Positions 5,958 through 13,855 of a stretch of DNA of 14,106 bases are shown in pieces; the stretch's first letter is position 1; each line of letters starts with the position of its first letter. The notes below the pieces were generated by a model. The model was not told the origin of the DNA, searched no databases, and was given only the letters and a program-made list of their open reading frames with translations. The stretch spans positions 1 to 14,106 of the forward strand of contig SLHT01000202.1 in NCBI GenBank assembly GCA_007136055.1, given 5' to 3'. Made by a program: the position numbers and the translations under genes. The stretch is from Syntrophomonadaceae bacterium (lineage in GTDB: Bacteria > Bacillota > Dethiobacteria > DTU022).

Positions 5958-7037
5958 TTACTCTAGCTCAGGGTCTGCTCCACTCTTATCTATCTTTTCA
6001 TTGTTGCTTTCAGGATCACCATTAGCTTTAGCTGCTGAAAGTACATTATTTATCGGCAGCCCGGCCATTTCACGGACTTTCTTTTCAATTTCTTCACGGA
6101 TTTCCAGGTTTTCCTTCAAGTAATCTCTTACGTTTTCGCGGCCCTGCCCCAAACGCTCTTCGCCGTATGAATACCAGGCTCCGCTTTTATTAATCACATT
6201 GTGCTCAAGACCCAGATCGATCAGTGAACCTTCAGCAGAAATCCCTTTACCATAGAGAATATCGAATTCAGCAACTTTAAAGGGAGGAGCAACCTTATTT
6301 TTAACTACCTTTACCTTGGTCCTGTTACCGATTATCTGGTCAGAGCCTATTTTTAGCGACTCTATTCTCCTGACATCCATTCTGACCGATGAATAAAACT
6401 TTAAAGCCCTGCCTCCAGGTGTAACTTCAGGGTTGCCAAACATAACCCCGACTTTCTCTCTAATCTGGTTAATAAAAACAGCGCTGGTTTTAGACTTGCT
6501 GATCACCCCTGAAAGCTTACGCAAAGCCTGTGACATCAACCTGGCCTGCAAACCGACATGAGCGTCACCCATTTCACCCTCGATTTCAGCCCTGGGTACA
6601 AGTGCCGCTACAGAGTCGATTACCAGGACATCAATTGCATTGCTTCGCACCAACGCTTCGGCTATCTCCAGGGCCTGCTCGCCCGTGTCAGGCTGAGAAA
6701 CCAGCAATTCATCGAGATTAACCCCAAGATTTGTTGCATACTGCGGATCAAGCGCATGCTCAGCATCGATAAATGCAGCATAGCCACCTCTTTTTTGTGC
6801 TTCAGCAATAATGTGTAATGCGACAGTTGTCTTACCCGAAGACTCGGGGCCGAATATTTCAATAACCCTGCCCCTGGGCACACCTCCCACTCCTAAAGCA
6901 ACGTCCAGGACAAGGCTGCCTGTTGGAATTGCTGCAACTTGAACTGTTGTGTCCTGGCCTAACTTCATAACCGAACCCTTACCAAATTGCTTTTCGATAT
7001 GTACTAGTGCTGCTTCCAGTGCTTTTTCCTTTTCCAA
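5958..7037 (-). CDS. recA: Recombinase A
   Basis: This 359-residue RecA is full length. Visible landmarks are the Walker A motif GPESSGKT at residues 63-70, the catalytic region AEHALDPQYA, and LLVSQPDTGEQALEI. The Walker B-type VLVIDSVAALVPRAE and loop L1 (EGEMGDAHVG) follow. Loop L2 is within KTSAVFINQIREKVGVMFGN, and an acidic C-terminal tail ends the protein. RecA forms filaments on single-stranded DNA for homologous recombination and stimulates LexA self-cleavage. The start is TTG at 7037-7035, with GGAGG 8 bases upstream. The frame is closed upstream by a TAG and contains no in-frame ATG near the site, so TTG is the only sensible start. I see no consensus LexA box in the 64 bases between thpR and recA; control may come from the promoter before ftsK. 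Confidence 0.98.
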   Translation of the reverse strand: MEKEKALEAALVHIEKQFGKGSVMKLGQDTTVQVAAIPTGSLVLDVALGVGGVPRGRVIEIFGPESSGKTTVALHIIAEAQKRGGYAAFIDAEHALDPQYATNLGVNLDELLVSQPDTGEQALEIAEALVRSNAIDVLVIDSVAALVPRAEIEGEMGDAHVGLQARLMSQALRKLSGVISKSKTSAVFINQIREKVGVMFGNPEVTPGGRALKFYSSVRMDVRRIESLKIGSDQIIGNRTKVKVVKNKVAPPFKVAEFDILYGKGISAEGSLIDLGLEHNVINKSGAWYSYGEERLGQGRENVRDYLKENLEIREEIEKKVREMAGLPINNVLSAAKANGDPESNNEKIDKSGADPELE

Positions 7038-7101
7038 TTGTCTTACCTCCTTAAACGGGTTCTATTTCCTTCATAATTCTTTTTTCATTCACTATTTCCT
7101 G

Positions 7102-7665
7102 CTAGTGCTGAAATGATTTCCTGTAAAGTGCTGTATATTCTGCTCCTTGAGGCGAAAGCTTACTCTGAAACAAAGCCACATTTGGCGTTTCAACTGCAGA
7201 GCTTAAAAAAGTATTTTCACTTTCAATGTATTTCATGATCATATCTTTAGGCGGCGGATTGCGCAGTCTTCCTATAGTAAGATGCGGGTGGTAAGGACGC
7301 TTTTCTTTTTGAAACCCACATTCAGACAGGCTTTCCTCCAGGTTTTCCGCCAGAAATATAACCTGCGCTGCCCCCTCCTTCACCCCCAGCCAGAGTACCC
7401 TTGCTTTTTGAGGTCCCGGAAAAACACCGCAGCCGCCGTACCTAAGCACAAAAGGTTTAAGCGGTTCTGAGGACTTGTTCAGGGCCTCAGAAATCTGCCC
7501 TATCTGGTTTTCGTCAGTGTCCCCTAAAAATTTTAAGGTCAGGTGCATACCATCAAAACGCACCCAGCGTGCTCCGTCTATGTATTGTTTAACTCTTTGC
7601 TGTAGCTCAAAAACTTCCCTTTTTTGCCGGTCGGAAAGCTCAACGGCGATAAAAAGTCTTAACAA
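7102..7665 (-). CDS. thpR: RNA 2',3'-cyclic phosphodiesterase (LigT/2H family)
   Basis: This 187-residue protein of the 2H phosphoesterase superfamily carries the two defining catalytic motifs: H41-L-T43 in MHLTLKFLG and H128-L-T130 in HPHLTIGRL. Family members open 2',3'-cyclic phosphate RNA ends and were first noted as RNA ligases in vitro. The length is typical for bacterial ThpR/LigT. The start is TTG at 7665-7663, with AAAGGTG about 9 bases upstream; MLRLFIAVEL agrees with the beginning of related proteins. It lies between cinA and recA, a common clostridial order, and is probably part of the same operon. Confidence 0.92.
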   Translation of the reverse strand: MLRLFIAVELSDRQKREVFELQQRVKQYIDGARWVRFDGMHLTLKFLGDTDENQIGQISEALNKSSEPLKPFVLRYGGCGVFPGPQKARVLWLGVKEGAAQVIFLAENLEESLSECGFQKEKRPYHPHLTIGRLRNPPPKDMIMKYIESENTFLSSAVETPNVALFQSKLSPQGAEYTALYRKSFQH

Positions 7666-7775
7666 GACAATCTACACCTTTCTTTAATTCATGATCTATA
7701 ACCAGGGAAACAACCGGTTTTTACGCTTTAATACATAATTGCAAGGCTGTTTATCGGCCGGGTATAATAGCGACG

Positions 7776-9008
7776 TTACAGCTTAACCAGGATTTTCCTC
7801 AACATGTCTAATGCAATCTGGGCGGACCTTTCTTTTATCGCCCGTCTTCCTCCACCAAGGTTAAGCTGCCTGTTTTCAGAAATACCCGGTCCGAGAACAG
7901 CGATGCAAACCAGGCCAACCGGTTTTCCTGCCGAATCGCTTTCCGGGCCTGCTACACCGGTAATGCCAGCAGCAATATCGGCCTTAAGTAGTTTCTTGAT
8001 CCCTGCAGCCATCGCCAGGGCTGTTGCGGCGCTGACGACCCCTTCCTTCTCCAGAAGTTCCTTACTGACGCCTAACAGATCACTTTTCACTACAGAGTTA
8101 TAGGCTATCAGGCCGCCCCTGTAAAACTTAGAGCTTCCCGGGAAATCGGTGATCAAATCGGATAAGAGGCCGCCGCTGCAAGATTCGGCCAGCGCCAGGG
8201 TCATTTTTTTGGCTGTCAGTAACTCGGCTGCCAGACTGACCAGGGTATCGTCATTACTACCGTAAATATAGTCACCCAGCACCGATCGCAATAGTTGTTC
8301 TGCTTTAGCGATCGATACTGATGCAGCTTCTCCTTCTCCACTACCCTTAATTTGTAAATCTACTTCAAATCCTCTGGACACATATGAGATTGGCGGCAGC
8401 TCCCACTTGCCAAGCGCCTTGATTTTCTCTTCCAGCATCGACTCCCCTATCCCGATGCACTTCAGGGTTTTTACAGCTGTTAACCCGGTCTGGTTATTTG
8501 CTGCCAGATAGGGCAGGACCTGCTGTTTAAAGATCATTTGTAATTCATGCGGAGGTCCGGGCAGCATGACAATAGTCTTACCCTGACTCTCCATAAGCGC
8601 ACCTGGCGCTGTCCCCCTCTGGTTTTCCAAAAGGGTACTTCCTTTTATGACCAGGGCCTGTTTACGGTTATTGTCGGGCATCTTGATGCCCCTATTTCTA
8701 AAATATTGCTCCATTTTCTTGAGCCAACCTTGATTCAAAACCAGTGGCAAACCAAGGGCGCCGGCAACAGCTTCCCTGGTCAGATCATCATCCGTAGGGC
8801 CCAACCCCCCGGTTAAGATAACCAGGTCACTTTCTTCCAGGGCTTTTTCCAGGGCCACCCTGATAGCCTGTTCATTGTCAGCAACCACACATGCTTCGCG
8901 AACTGATATACCAGCCGACCAAAGCCGCCTGGCCAAAAATCCTGTATTGCTGTTCTCTATAAGGCCGGTCAGCAATTCATTCCCGACGCAAATCAGATCT
9001 GCCTGCAA
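7776..9008 (-). CDS. cinA: CinA: nicotinamide-nucleotide amidohydrolase / ADP-ribose pyrophosphatase-like
   Basis: This 410-residue two-domain CinA is full length. The N-terminal domain (about residues 1-170) is of the MoCF/COG1058 type, with GNELLTG, TGGLGPTDDDLT and MLPGPPHE. The C-terminal PncC-type domain (about residues 250-410) shows ALAESCSGGLLS, GSSKFYRGGLIAYNS, and AAGITGVAGP with the following KPVGLV. PncC deamidates nicotinamide mononucleotide in pyridine-nucleotide salvage, and full-length CinA proteins of some species also hydrolyse ADP-ribose. In B. subtilis and streptococci cinA precedes recA and is induced with competence. The start is TTG at 9008-9006, with AGGGGTGATC, nearly complementary to the 16S 3' end, about 8 bases upstream. 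thpR follows after 110 bases with no terminator. Confidence 0.95.
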   Translation of the reverse strand: MQADLICVGNELLTGLIENSNTGFLARRLWSAGISVREACVVADNEQAIRVALEKALEESDLVILTGGLGPTDDDLTREAVAGALGLPLVLNQGWLKKMEQYFRNRGIKMPDNNRKQALVIKGSTLLENQRGTAPGALMESQGKTIVMLPGPPHELQMIFKQQVLPYLAANNQTGLTAVKTLKCIGIGESMLEEKIKALGKWELPPISYVSRGFEVDLQIKGSGEGEAASVSIAKAEQLLRSVLGDYIYGSNDDTLVSLAAELLTAKKMTLALAESCSGGLLSDLITDFPGSSKFYRGGLIAYNSVVKSDLLGVSKELLEKEGVVSAATALAMAAGIKKLLKADIAAGITGVAGPESDSAGKPVGLVCIAVLGPGISENRQLNLGGGRRAIKERSAQIALDMLRKILVKL

Positions 9009-9092
9009 TCTATGATCACCCCTGAGCTGTCAACCTTGATCGCTACATTTGTCATATATTTTCAGCGTCTGCCATCTATTAAAGGTGCGCTT

Positions 9093-10469
9093 TTATAACG
9101 TTACAGCCAGTAAATTATAAGGAGAAGCAGCGCGTATTTTCACTGTAATCCACTCCCCCGGACTGAGGGGTTCCTCTGAAAAAAAGTAAACTCCTCCATC
9201 GATATCGGGTGCCTGGTATTCAGTTCGCCCGTAATACCAACTGCTGCCGGGCTCTGGAGTTTTATCAACCAGGACAGTCATCTTTCTGCCGATCAGTTCA
9301 ATGTTAACCCCATGAGCAATACGCTGCTGGGTTAACATTAATTCGCGGTGGCGTTTTTTAGCAATCCGCTTTTTAATATTTTTTAACGTCCCCCCTGCAG
9401 CTTTTCCTTTTGCCGGAGAATATGTAAATGTACCTAACCGCTCAAAACGCTGTTCTTTAACAAAACGAAGCAAATCTTCAAAATCCCGCCTGCTTTCAGT
9501 GGGATAGCCGACCATGCATGTAGTCCTCAGGGCCAGGTTTGGAATTTTTGAGCGCAGCCTGGCAAACAATAGCGTCAGATCAACTTTATCGTATTTCCTG
9601 CCCATCGACCTTAAAACCCTGTCACTGCTATGTTGAATGGGAATATCAAGGTATTTGCAGATTCTCCTCTCCTTTGCAATTAAATCAATAAGGTCATTAT
9701 TAATCCGTGAAGGATATGTATACATAATGCGCAGCCAGAAATTATGCTTTAGCGACAGGACCTGCCTGATCAGTCCCGCCAAATCAGGAAGACCTTCCCG
9801 GTCGGTACCGTAAGCAGTTGTATCCTGGGCAATCAAGCTTATTTCTTTCGTGCCTTTTTTGATCAGGCTATCAATTTCGGCTATAATCTCTTCCGGAGAT
9901 CGGCTCCTGTAAGCCCCTCTGATGCTCGGAATAAGGCAGTAGTTGCAGTGGTTGCTGCAGCCTTCGCCAATTTTTACCACAGCGCTGTGCGCTGGCGTAG
10001 TCAATATCCGTGGTGCCAGTGAGTGGTATTGATCGGAAGGAGCAACCTTGATAACGGTACGCTTGCCATTCAACAGCATGATCATAAAGCGGGCAAGCTT
10101 ATTATAACTGTGCACACCAATTGCACCGTCAACTTCGACCATAGATCTGATTATTTTACTGCCGAACACCTCAACAAGGCATCCTGCCGCTACGATTTTA
10201 GGTGTCCCCCCCCGATTTACCGCTGCCATTTCGATCAGGGTGTCAATCGATTCCTGCTGGGCATCTTCAATGAAACTGCATGTATTTACAAATATAACAT
10301 CGGCAGACTTGTAATCTTCGGTTAGAACACAGCCCCATGTTGAGAGAAGACCGAGGATTTCCTCTGTATCGATCCTGTTTTTTGAACAGCCCAGTGAAAC
10401 AGCAGCAATTTTGACCCCTTTTAAAACTGTCTCTTTATTTATTAAGATATTATCTGCTGGCAACACCAT
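9093..10469 (-). CDS. rimO: Ribosomal protein uS12 methylthiotransferase RimO
   Basis: This is a radical-SAM methylthiotransferase that modifies an aspartate of ribosomal protein S12. The N-terminal UPF0004 domain carries three cluster cysteines, C28 in SLGCSKN, C64 in NTCSF and C97 in AGCLVE. The radical-SAM cluster motif is C171-x3-C175-x2-C178 (GEGCSNHCNYCLIPSIRG). The IPSIRG and SLGCSKNRIDTE forms point to RimO rather than MiaB. A C-terminal TRAM-type domain ends the protein. It carries an N-terminal extension of some 18 residues before KIAAVSLGC. Starts are ambiguous: the ATG at 10469 lies only 3 bases after GGAG, while the next codon, GTG at 10466, is better spaced at 6. The gene begins 8 bases after the ftsK stop, so the pair is cotranscribed. 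Confidence 0.95.
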   Translation of the reverse strand: MVLPADNILINKETVLKGVKIAAVSLGCSKNRIDTEEILGLLSTWGCVLTEDYKSADVIFVNTCSFIEDAQQESIDTLIEMAAVNRGGTPKIVAAGCLVEVFGSKIIRSMVEVDGAIGVHSYNKLARFMIMLLNGKRTVIKVAPSDQYHSLAPRILTTPAHSAVVKIGEGCSNHCNYCLIPSIRGAYRSRSPEEIIAEIDSLIKKGTKEISLIAQDTTAYGTDREGLPDLAGLIRQVLSLKHNFWLRIMYTYPSRINNDLIDLIAKERRICKYLDIPIQHSSDRVLRSMGRKYDKVDLTLLFARLRSKIPNLALRTTCMVGYPTESRRDFEDLLRFVKEQRFERLGTFTYSPAKGKAAGGTLKNIKKRIAKKRHRELMLTQQRIAHGVNIELIGRKMTVLVDKTPEPGSSWYYGRTEYQAPDIDGGVYFFSEEPLSPGEWITVKIRAASPYNLLAVTL

Positions 10470-10477
10470 ATTCTCCT

Positions 10478-12793
10478 TTAATCAGATCTACTGTCAGAGT
10501 CGGCGCATATTTTAGCCGCCTGCTCCGAGGTAACCAGGACTTCCCTTGGTTTACTACCCTCGAAGGGCCCGACTATGCCCCTTCTTTCCAGGTCATCGAT
10601 CAATCGGGCCGCCCTTGTATAGCCAATTCTGAAACGACGCTGCAATAGCGAAATCGAAGCGTTTCCTGTCCGCACTACCAGGTCAACTGCTTCGGCAAAC
10701 AGGACATCGGACTCTTCCTCTTCGGTTTCTTCAGGCGCCTCTAGAAATGCGCTGCCGTTTTCATAATCAACCCGTCCTTGCTCCTTAATAAAATCTGTAA
10801 TCTTTTTTACCTCAACTTCACTTACATAAGCTCCCTGGACACGGTACGGCTTAACTGCTCCTACCGGATAAAAAAGCATGTCCCCACGGCCCAGCAGTTT
10901 TTCGGCACCGGACATATCGAGGATAGTCCGTGAATCAAACTGGGATGAAACGGTAAAGGCCACTCTTGATGTGATATTTGCCTTGATGATCCCGGTTAAT
11001 ACATCAACCGAAGGGCGCTGGGTGGCAACTATAAGATGAATACCCGCCGCCCTGGACATTTGAGCCAGCCTGGCAATTGAATCTTCTACTTCACCCGGTG
11101 AAACCAGCATCAAGTCAGCTAACTCATCAATAATAATCACGATAAAGGGCAGTTGTTCCAATTCAGGATCTTCTTTCGACAGCTCATTATAAGTACTTAT
11201 ATCACGAACCTCAAGTCGGGCAAACAAGTCATAGCGCCGGCCCATTTCCTTAACCATGTTGCGCAGGGCTAAAGCAGCTTTGCGAGGATCAGTAAGAACC
11301 GGCATTAGTAAGTGTGGAATACCGTTATAAACGCTTAATTCTACTACCTTGGGATCAATCATCAAAAAGCGGAGCTGTTCGGGGCCTGCCTTATATAAAA
11401 TGCTTGTAATCACGGTGTTTAAGCAAACACTCTTTCCGGCACCCGTTGCGCCGGCAATCAGCAGATGAGGCATATTCGCAAGGTCTGTAATGACAGGATT
11501 ACCGGTTATATCCTTACCAAGTGCTACTGTCAATGGTGAATTACTGCTTCTGTAAGCCCTGTCATCCATCACTTCTCGCAGGTTGACGAGAGCAATCACT
11601 TTATTGGGTACTTCTATGCCCAGAGCTGCCTTACCCGGTATCGGCGCTTCAATTCTGACCAGCGGCGCAGCGAGGTTAAGGGCCAGATCATCGGAAAGGC
11701 TGATTATTTTGCTGACCTTTACCCCGGCTTCAGGTTGAACCTCGAACCTGGTTACAGTCGGCCCGGACTGCACATGAATAACTTTTGCTCTCACACCGAA
11801 GCTTTGCAGGGTGCTTTCCAATAGCCTGGCCCTGTCTTTACTGCTTTTCATATGATGCTCTTCGCCGGATGTTCGCGGCGTTGAAAGCAGTTCCAGGGGA
11901 GGCAGGATATAGGCCGTTACAGATTTGTCGGCGCCGGATAATGTAGCAGGGGGACCAGTATCCAACCCATCTTTTTCCGCTTCGAAGTGTAAATTTGAAG
12001 CCGGTTCGCTGTTAATTTCTTTTTGATCAGCGCTTTCCTGTCCCGGCACTTCCAGCTCATAATTATTGCTGAGAACAACAGATCTTCCCTTGCTGTTTTC
12101 GTAAGTCCCTGCTGGGGATTGGAGAGCGTTATGCTCTATTTCTTTATCTCTGTCATCAACAACATTATTAATTTTAGCATGCGCAATACTGGTCACCTCG
12201 CGCATTATTTCGAACATATTTTGTGCAAACCTCTTCAGTAGACCTGAAAACCAGGCCATGAAGCGGGAAATTGCTTTAACAAAACGATTGAACGAAATAT
12301 TGAAAACCAGCATAAAGGCGATAAAAGCTAAAGCGAAGACCAGGATCCTGCTTCCGATTGGCCCCAACAGGTATAGTATGGCTGCTGCAAAAGCAGCGCC
12401 AATCACACCACCGCCCTGCTGGTTTAATCCAATTACGAAACTCTGGTAAAATAATTCGTTTGAGGCAGGAAAGGAATCAATTAACCTCTGGATATGAATC
12501 CAAATCATAAAAAGCAGCTGCAGTGAAAGAAGTCCTATCAACCTGGTTCTGATCTTCCAGCGCCCCTGGGGCAGGACCTGCCGAAGAGCCAGCAGGGCTA
12601 TAAAAAAAGGAATCACTACAGCAACTTCTCCGGCCATCATCCGCAGGCCGGTATTAACATAAGTGCCAATACCGCCGGCCTGATCGGGATAAATGAGTCC
12701 AACGTAACAAAATGCGGCCAGGGCAACCAGCAATATGCCTTTAACCTGGGCACGCATCTCTTTATTTAAGCTTTTTTTCCGTCGCCTGGCCAA
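10478..12793 (-). CDS. ftsK: DNA translocase FtsK/SpoIIIE
   Basis: This 771-residue membrane-bound DNA pump moves chromosomal DNA through the division or sporulation septum. The basic N-terminus MARRRKKSLNK is followed by about four to five membrane helices between residues 19 and 166. A variable, charged linker runs to about residue 290. The alpha/beta motor has Walker A GATGAGKS near residue 450 and Walker B IVIIIDELADLM near residue 555, plus ATQRPSVDVLTGIIKANI. The winged-helix gamma domain (about 700-760, with RRFRIGYTRAARLIDDLE and GIVGP) reads orienting DNA sequences. The length is typical of SpoIIIE. Whether it serves vegetative division or sporulation cannot be told. The start is TTG at 12793-12791, with AAAGGTGG about 10 bases upstream. 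It seems to be the first gene of the run that includes recA. Confidence 0.96.
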   Translation of the reverse strand: MARRRKKSLNKEMRAQVKGILLVALAAFCYVGLIYPDQAGGIGTYVNTGLRMMAGEVAVVIPFFIALLALRQVLPQGRWKIRTRLIGLLSLQLLFMIWIHIQRLIDSFPASNELFYQSFVIGLNQQGGGVIGAAFAAAILYLLGPIGSRILVFALAFIAFMLVFNISFNRFVKAISRFMAWFSGLLKRFAQNMFEIMREVTSIAHAKINNVVDDRDKEIEHNALQSPAGTYENSKGRSVVLSNNYELEVPGQESADQKEINSEPASNLHFEAEKDGLDTGPPATLSGADKSVTAYILPPLELLSTPRTSGEEHHMKSSKDRARLLESTLQSFGVRAKVIHVQSGPTVTRFEVQPEAGVKVSKIISLSDDLALNLAAPLVRIEAPIPGKAALGIEVPNKVIALVNLREVMDDRAYRSSNSPLTVALGKDITGNPVITDLANMPHLLIAGATGAGKSVCLNTVITSILYKAGPEQLRFLMIDPKVVELSVYNGIPHLLMPVLTDPRKAALALRNMVKEMGRRYDLFARLEVRDISTYNELSKEDPELEQLPFIVIIIDELADLMLVSPGEVEDSIARLAQMSRAAGIHLIVATQRPSVDVLTGIIKANITSRVAFTVSSQFDSRTILDMSGAEKLLGRGDMLFYPVGAVKPYRVQGAYVSEVEVKKITDFIKEQGRVDYENGSAFLEAPEETEEEESDVLFAEAVDLVVRTGNASISLLQRRFRIGYTRAARLIDDLERRGIVGPFEGSKPREVLVTSEQAAKICADSDSRSD

Positions 12794-12861
12794 GTAATTA
12801 AGCCCACCTTTCAGAAAGCAGAGCCTGTCCGTAAACGTGACGAAGCATACTACCTGAAAGC

Positions 12862-12890
12862 ATTATAAAACTAATGTTCGTTATTGTAAA
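12862..12890 (-). promoter_or_regulatory. Sigma-A promoter of the ftsK-recX run
   Basis: TTTACA (12890-12885), 17 bases, then a perfect TATAAT (12867-12862) on the minus strand. It lies 17 bases after the dagK stop codon and predicts a start near 12855 and a leader of about 60 bases before ftsK. Confidence 0.75.
12867..12880 (-). promoter_or_regulatory. LexA (SOS) box-like site within the ftsK promoter
   Basis: The minus strand reads CGAACATTAGTTTT, which fits the Gram-positive LexA box CGAACRNRYGTTYC at 11 of 14 positions. One half, CGAAC, is perfect and the other, GTTT, is good. It fills the spacer between the -35 and -10 boxes, the position where a repressor would act best. Only one near-match was sought by eye, so chance is not excluded. 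Confidence 0.35.
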
Positions 12891-12906
12891 GAAAGTTTAA
12901 GTTTCT

Positions 12907-13785
12907 CTACTTTCCAAACAGTACTTTCATCCCTTTGGGTTCAAGGGTAAAATGCATATGATCGCTAAAAAAGATCTCTCCTTCCATATGCAGGGGGCGA
13001 ACCTCACTCAAATTTAACTTTATTTCCTTAGTTCGAAACATGTTAGCCTGTTCCAGGTGTTTTAGTTTGCCGCTGAAAACTTTCGGGAAATGATAAACCA
13101 GGGCCAGGCGGCTCATGCTGTTAAAAATACAAACATCAAAGAGACCGTCGTCCTGAATGGCATCCGGAACAATTCTCATCCCGCCCCCGTAAGCCTGGCC
13201 AATGCCCACGGCTACAAGTAATGGCCTGGTTTTGATCAGCTCGCGGCCCATATCGATATCCATTTCGACCGTTTCATATGAAAAGAGAGACTCAAAAAAA
13301 GCATATATATAGGCAGATACTCCTTTAAATGGTTTTACGCCCCGGTTAACACGCAGGGCTACGGCAGCATCAAACCCGACTCCCACTGAATTTATAAAAT
13401 AGCGATCCAGTACTTTGCCAAGGTCTATTGCCCTGATCTCACTTTTAAGCAGCGCCCTGCAAGCATCATCTATATTTTTGGGCATTTCTACCGCTGTCGC
13501 AAAGTCATTTCCCTTGCCCCCGTGAATAGCGGCCAGTGCGGCATTGCTTCCAACCAGGCCATTTAAGACTTCATTAACGGTCCCGTCACCGCCGGCAGCG
13601 ACGACAATATCATAGCCTTCTTTAGCGGCCCCTGCGGCTGCTTCAATAGCATCCTGCGGGCCTTTAGTTTGATATAATTGAAATTCAGCGCCAGACTGTC
13701 TGAAGTTGTCTTCTATCCTGTAGATAAGAGATTTTGCCTTACCGCCACCGGCTATGGGGTTAACAATAAAGAAATAGCTTTTCAA
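12907..13785 (-). CDS. Diacylglycerol/lipid kinase (DagK/YegS family)
   Basis: This 292-residue protein of the diacylglycerol kinase catalytic family phosphorylates a lipid alcohol with ATP. The nucleotide-binding start is FFIVNPIAGGGKA, and the signature GGDGT is at residues 65-69, followed by VNEVLNGL. The usual PxGTxNDFA segment appears as HGGKGNDFA (about 88-96), a variant. The second domain shows NSVGVGFDAAVA, and GGGMRIVPDAIQDDGLFDV is the metal-site region of DgkB-like enzymes. Lipid substrate (diacylglycerol or another) cannot be decided. The start is TTG at 13785-13783, with AGGAGG 8 bases upstream. It follows the RNase J gene after 70 bases and precedes the ftsK promoter by 16 bases; no terminator hairpin follows it. 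Confidence 0.9.
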   Translation of the reverse strand: MKSYFFIVNPIAGGGKAKSLIYRIEDNFRQSGAEFQLYQTKGPQDAIEAAAGAAKEGYDIVVAAGGDGTVNEVLNGLVGSNAALAAIHGGKGNDFATAVEMPKNIDDACRALLKSEIRAIDLGKVLDRYFINSVGVGFDAAVALRVNRGVKPFKGVSAYIYAFFESLFSYETVEMDIDMGRELIKTRPLLVAVGIGQAYGGGMRIVPDAIQDDGLFDVCIFNSMSRLALVYHFPKVFSGKLKHLEQANMFRTKEIKLNLSEVRPLHMEGEIFFSDHMHFTLEPKGMKVLFGK

Positions 13786-13855
13786 CTGCCCTTCCTCCTT
13801 CTAACCTCTTGTCGTTAATGTTATAACGTATCAGAACAAACAGCAGTGCAAATAA

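Noticed and set aside
7038..7101. GAACCCGTTT before recA as a LexA box
   Set aside because: The two halves are separated by two bases instead of the four found in Gram-positive LexA sites, so the dyad cannot be bound in the normal way.
9000..9035. TTGACA before cinA as a possible promoter
   Set aside because: At 17-18 bases from it there is no -10 box, and the predicted -10 would fall on the cinA start codon.
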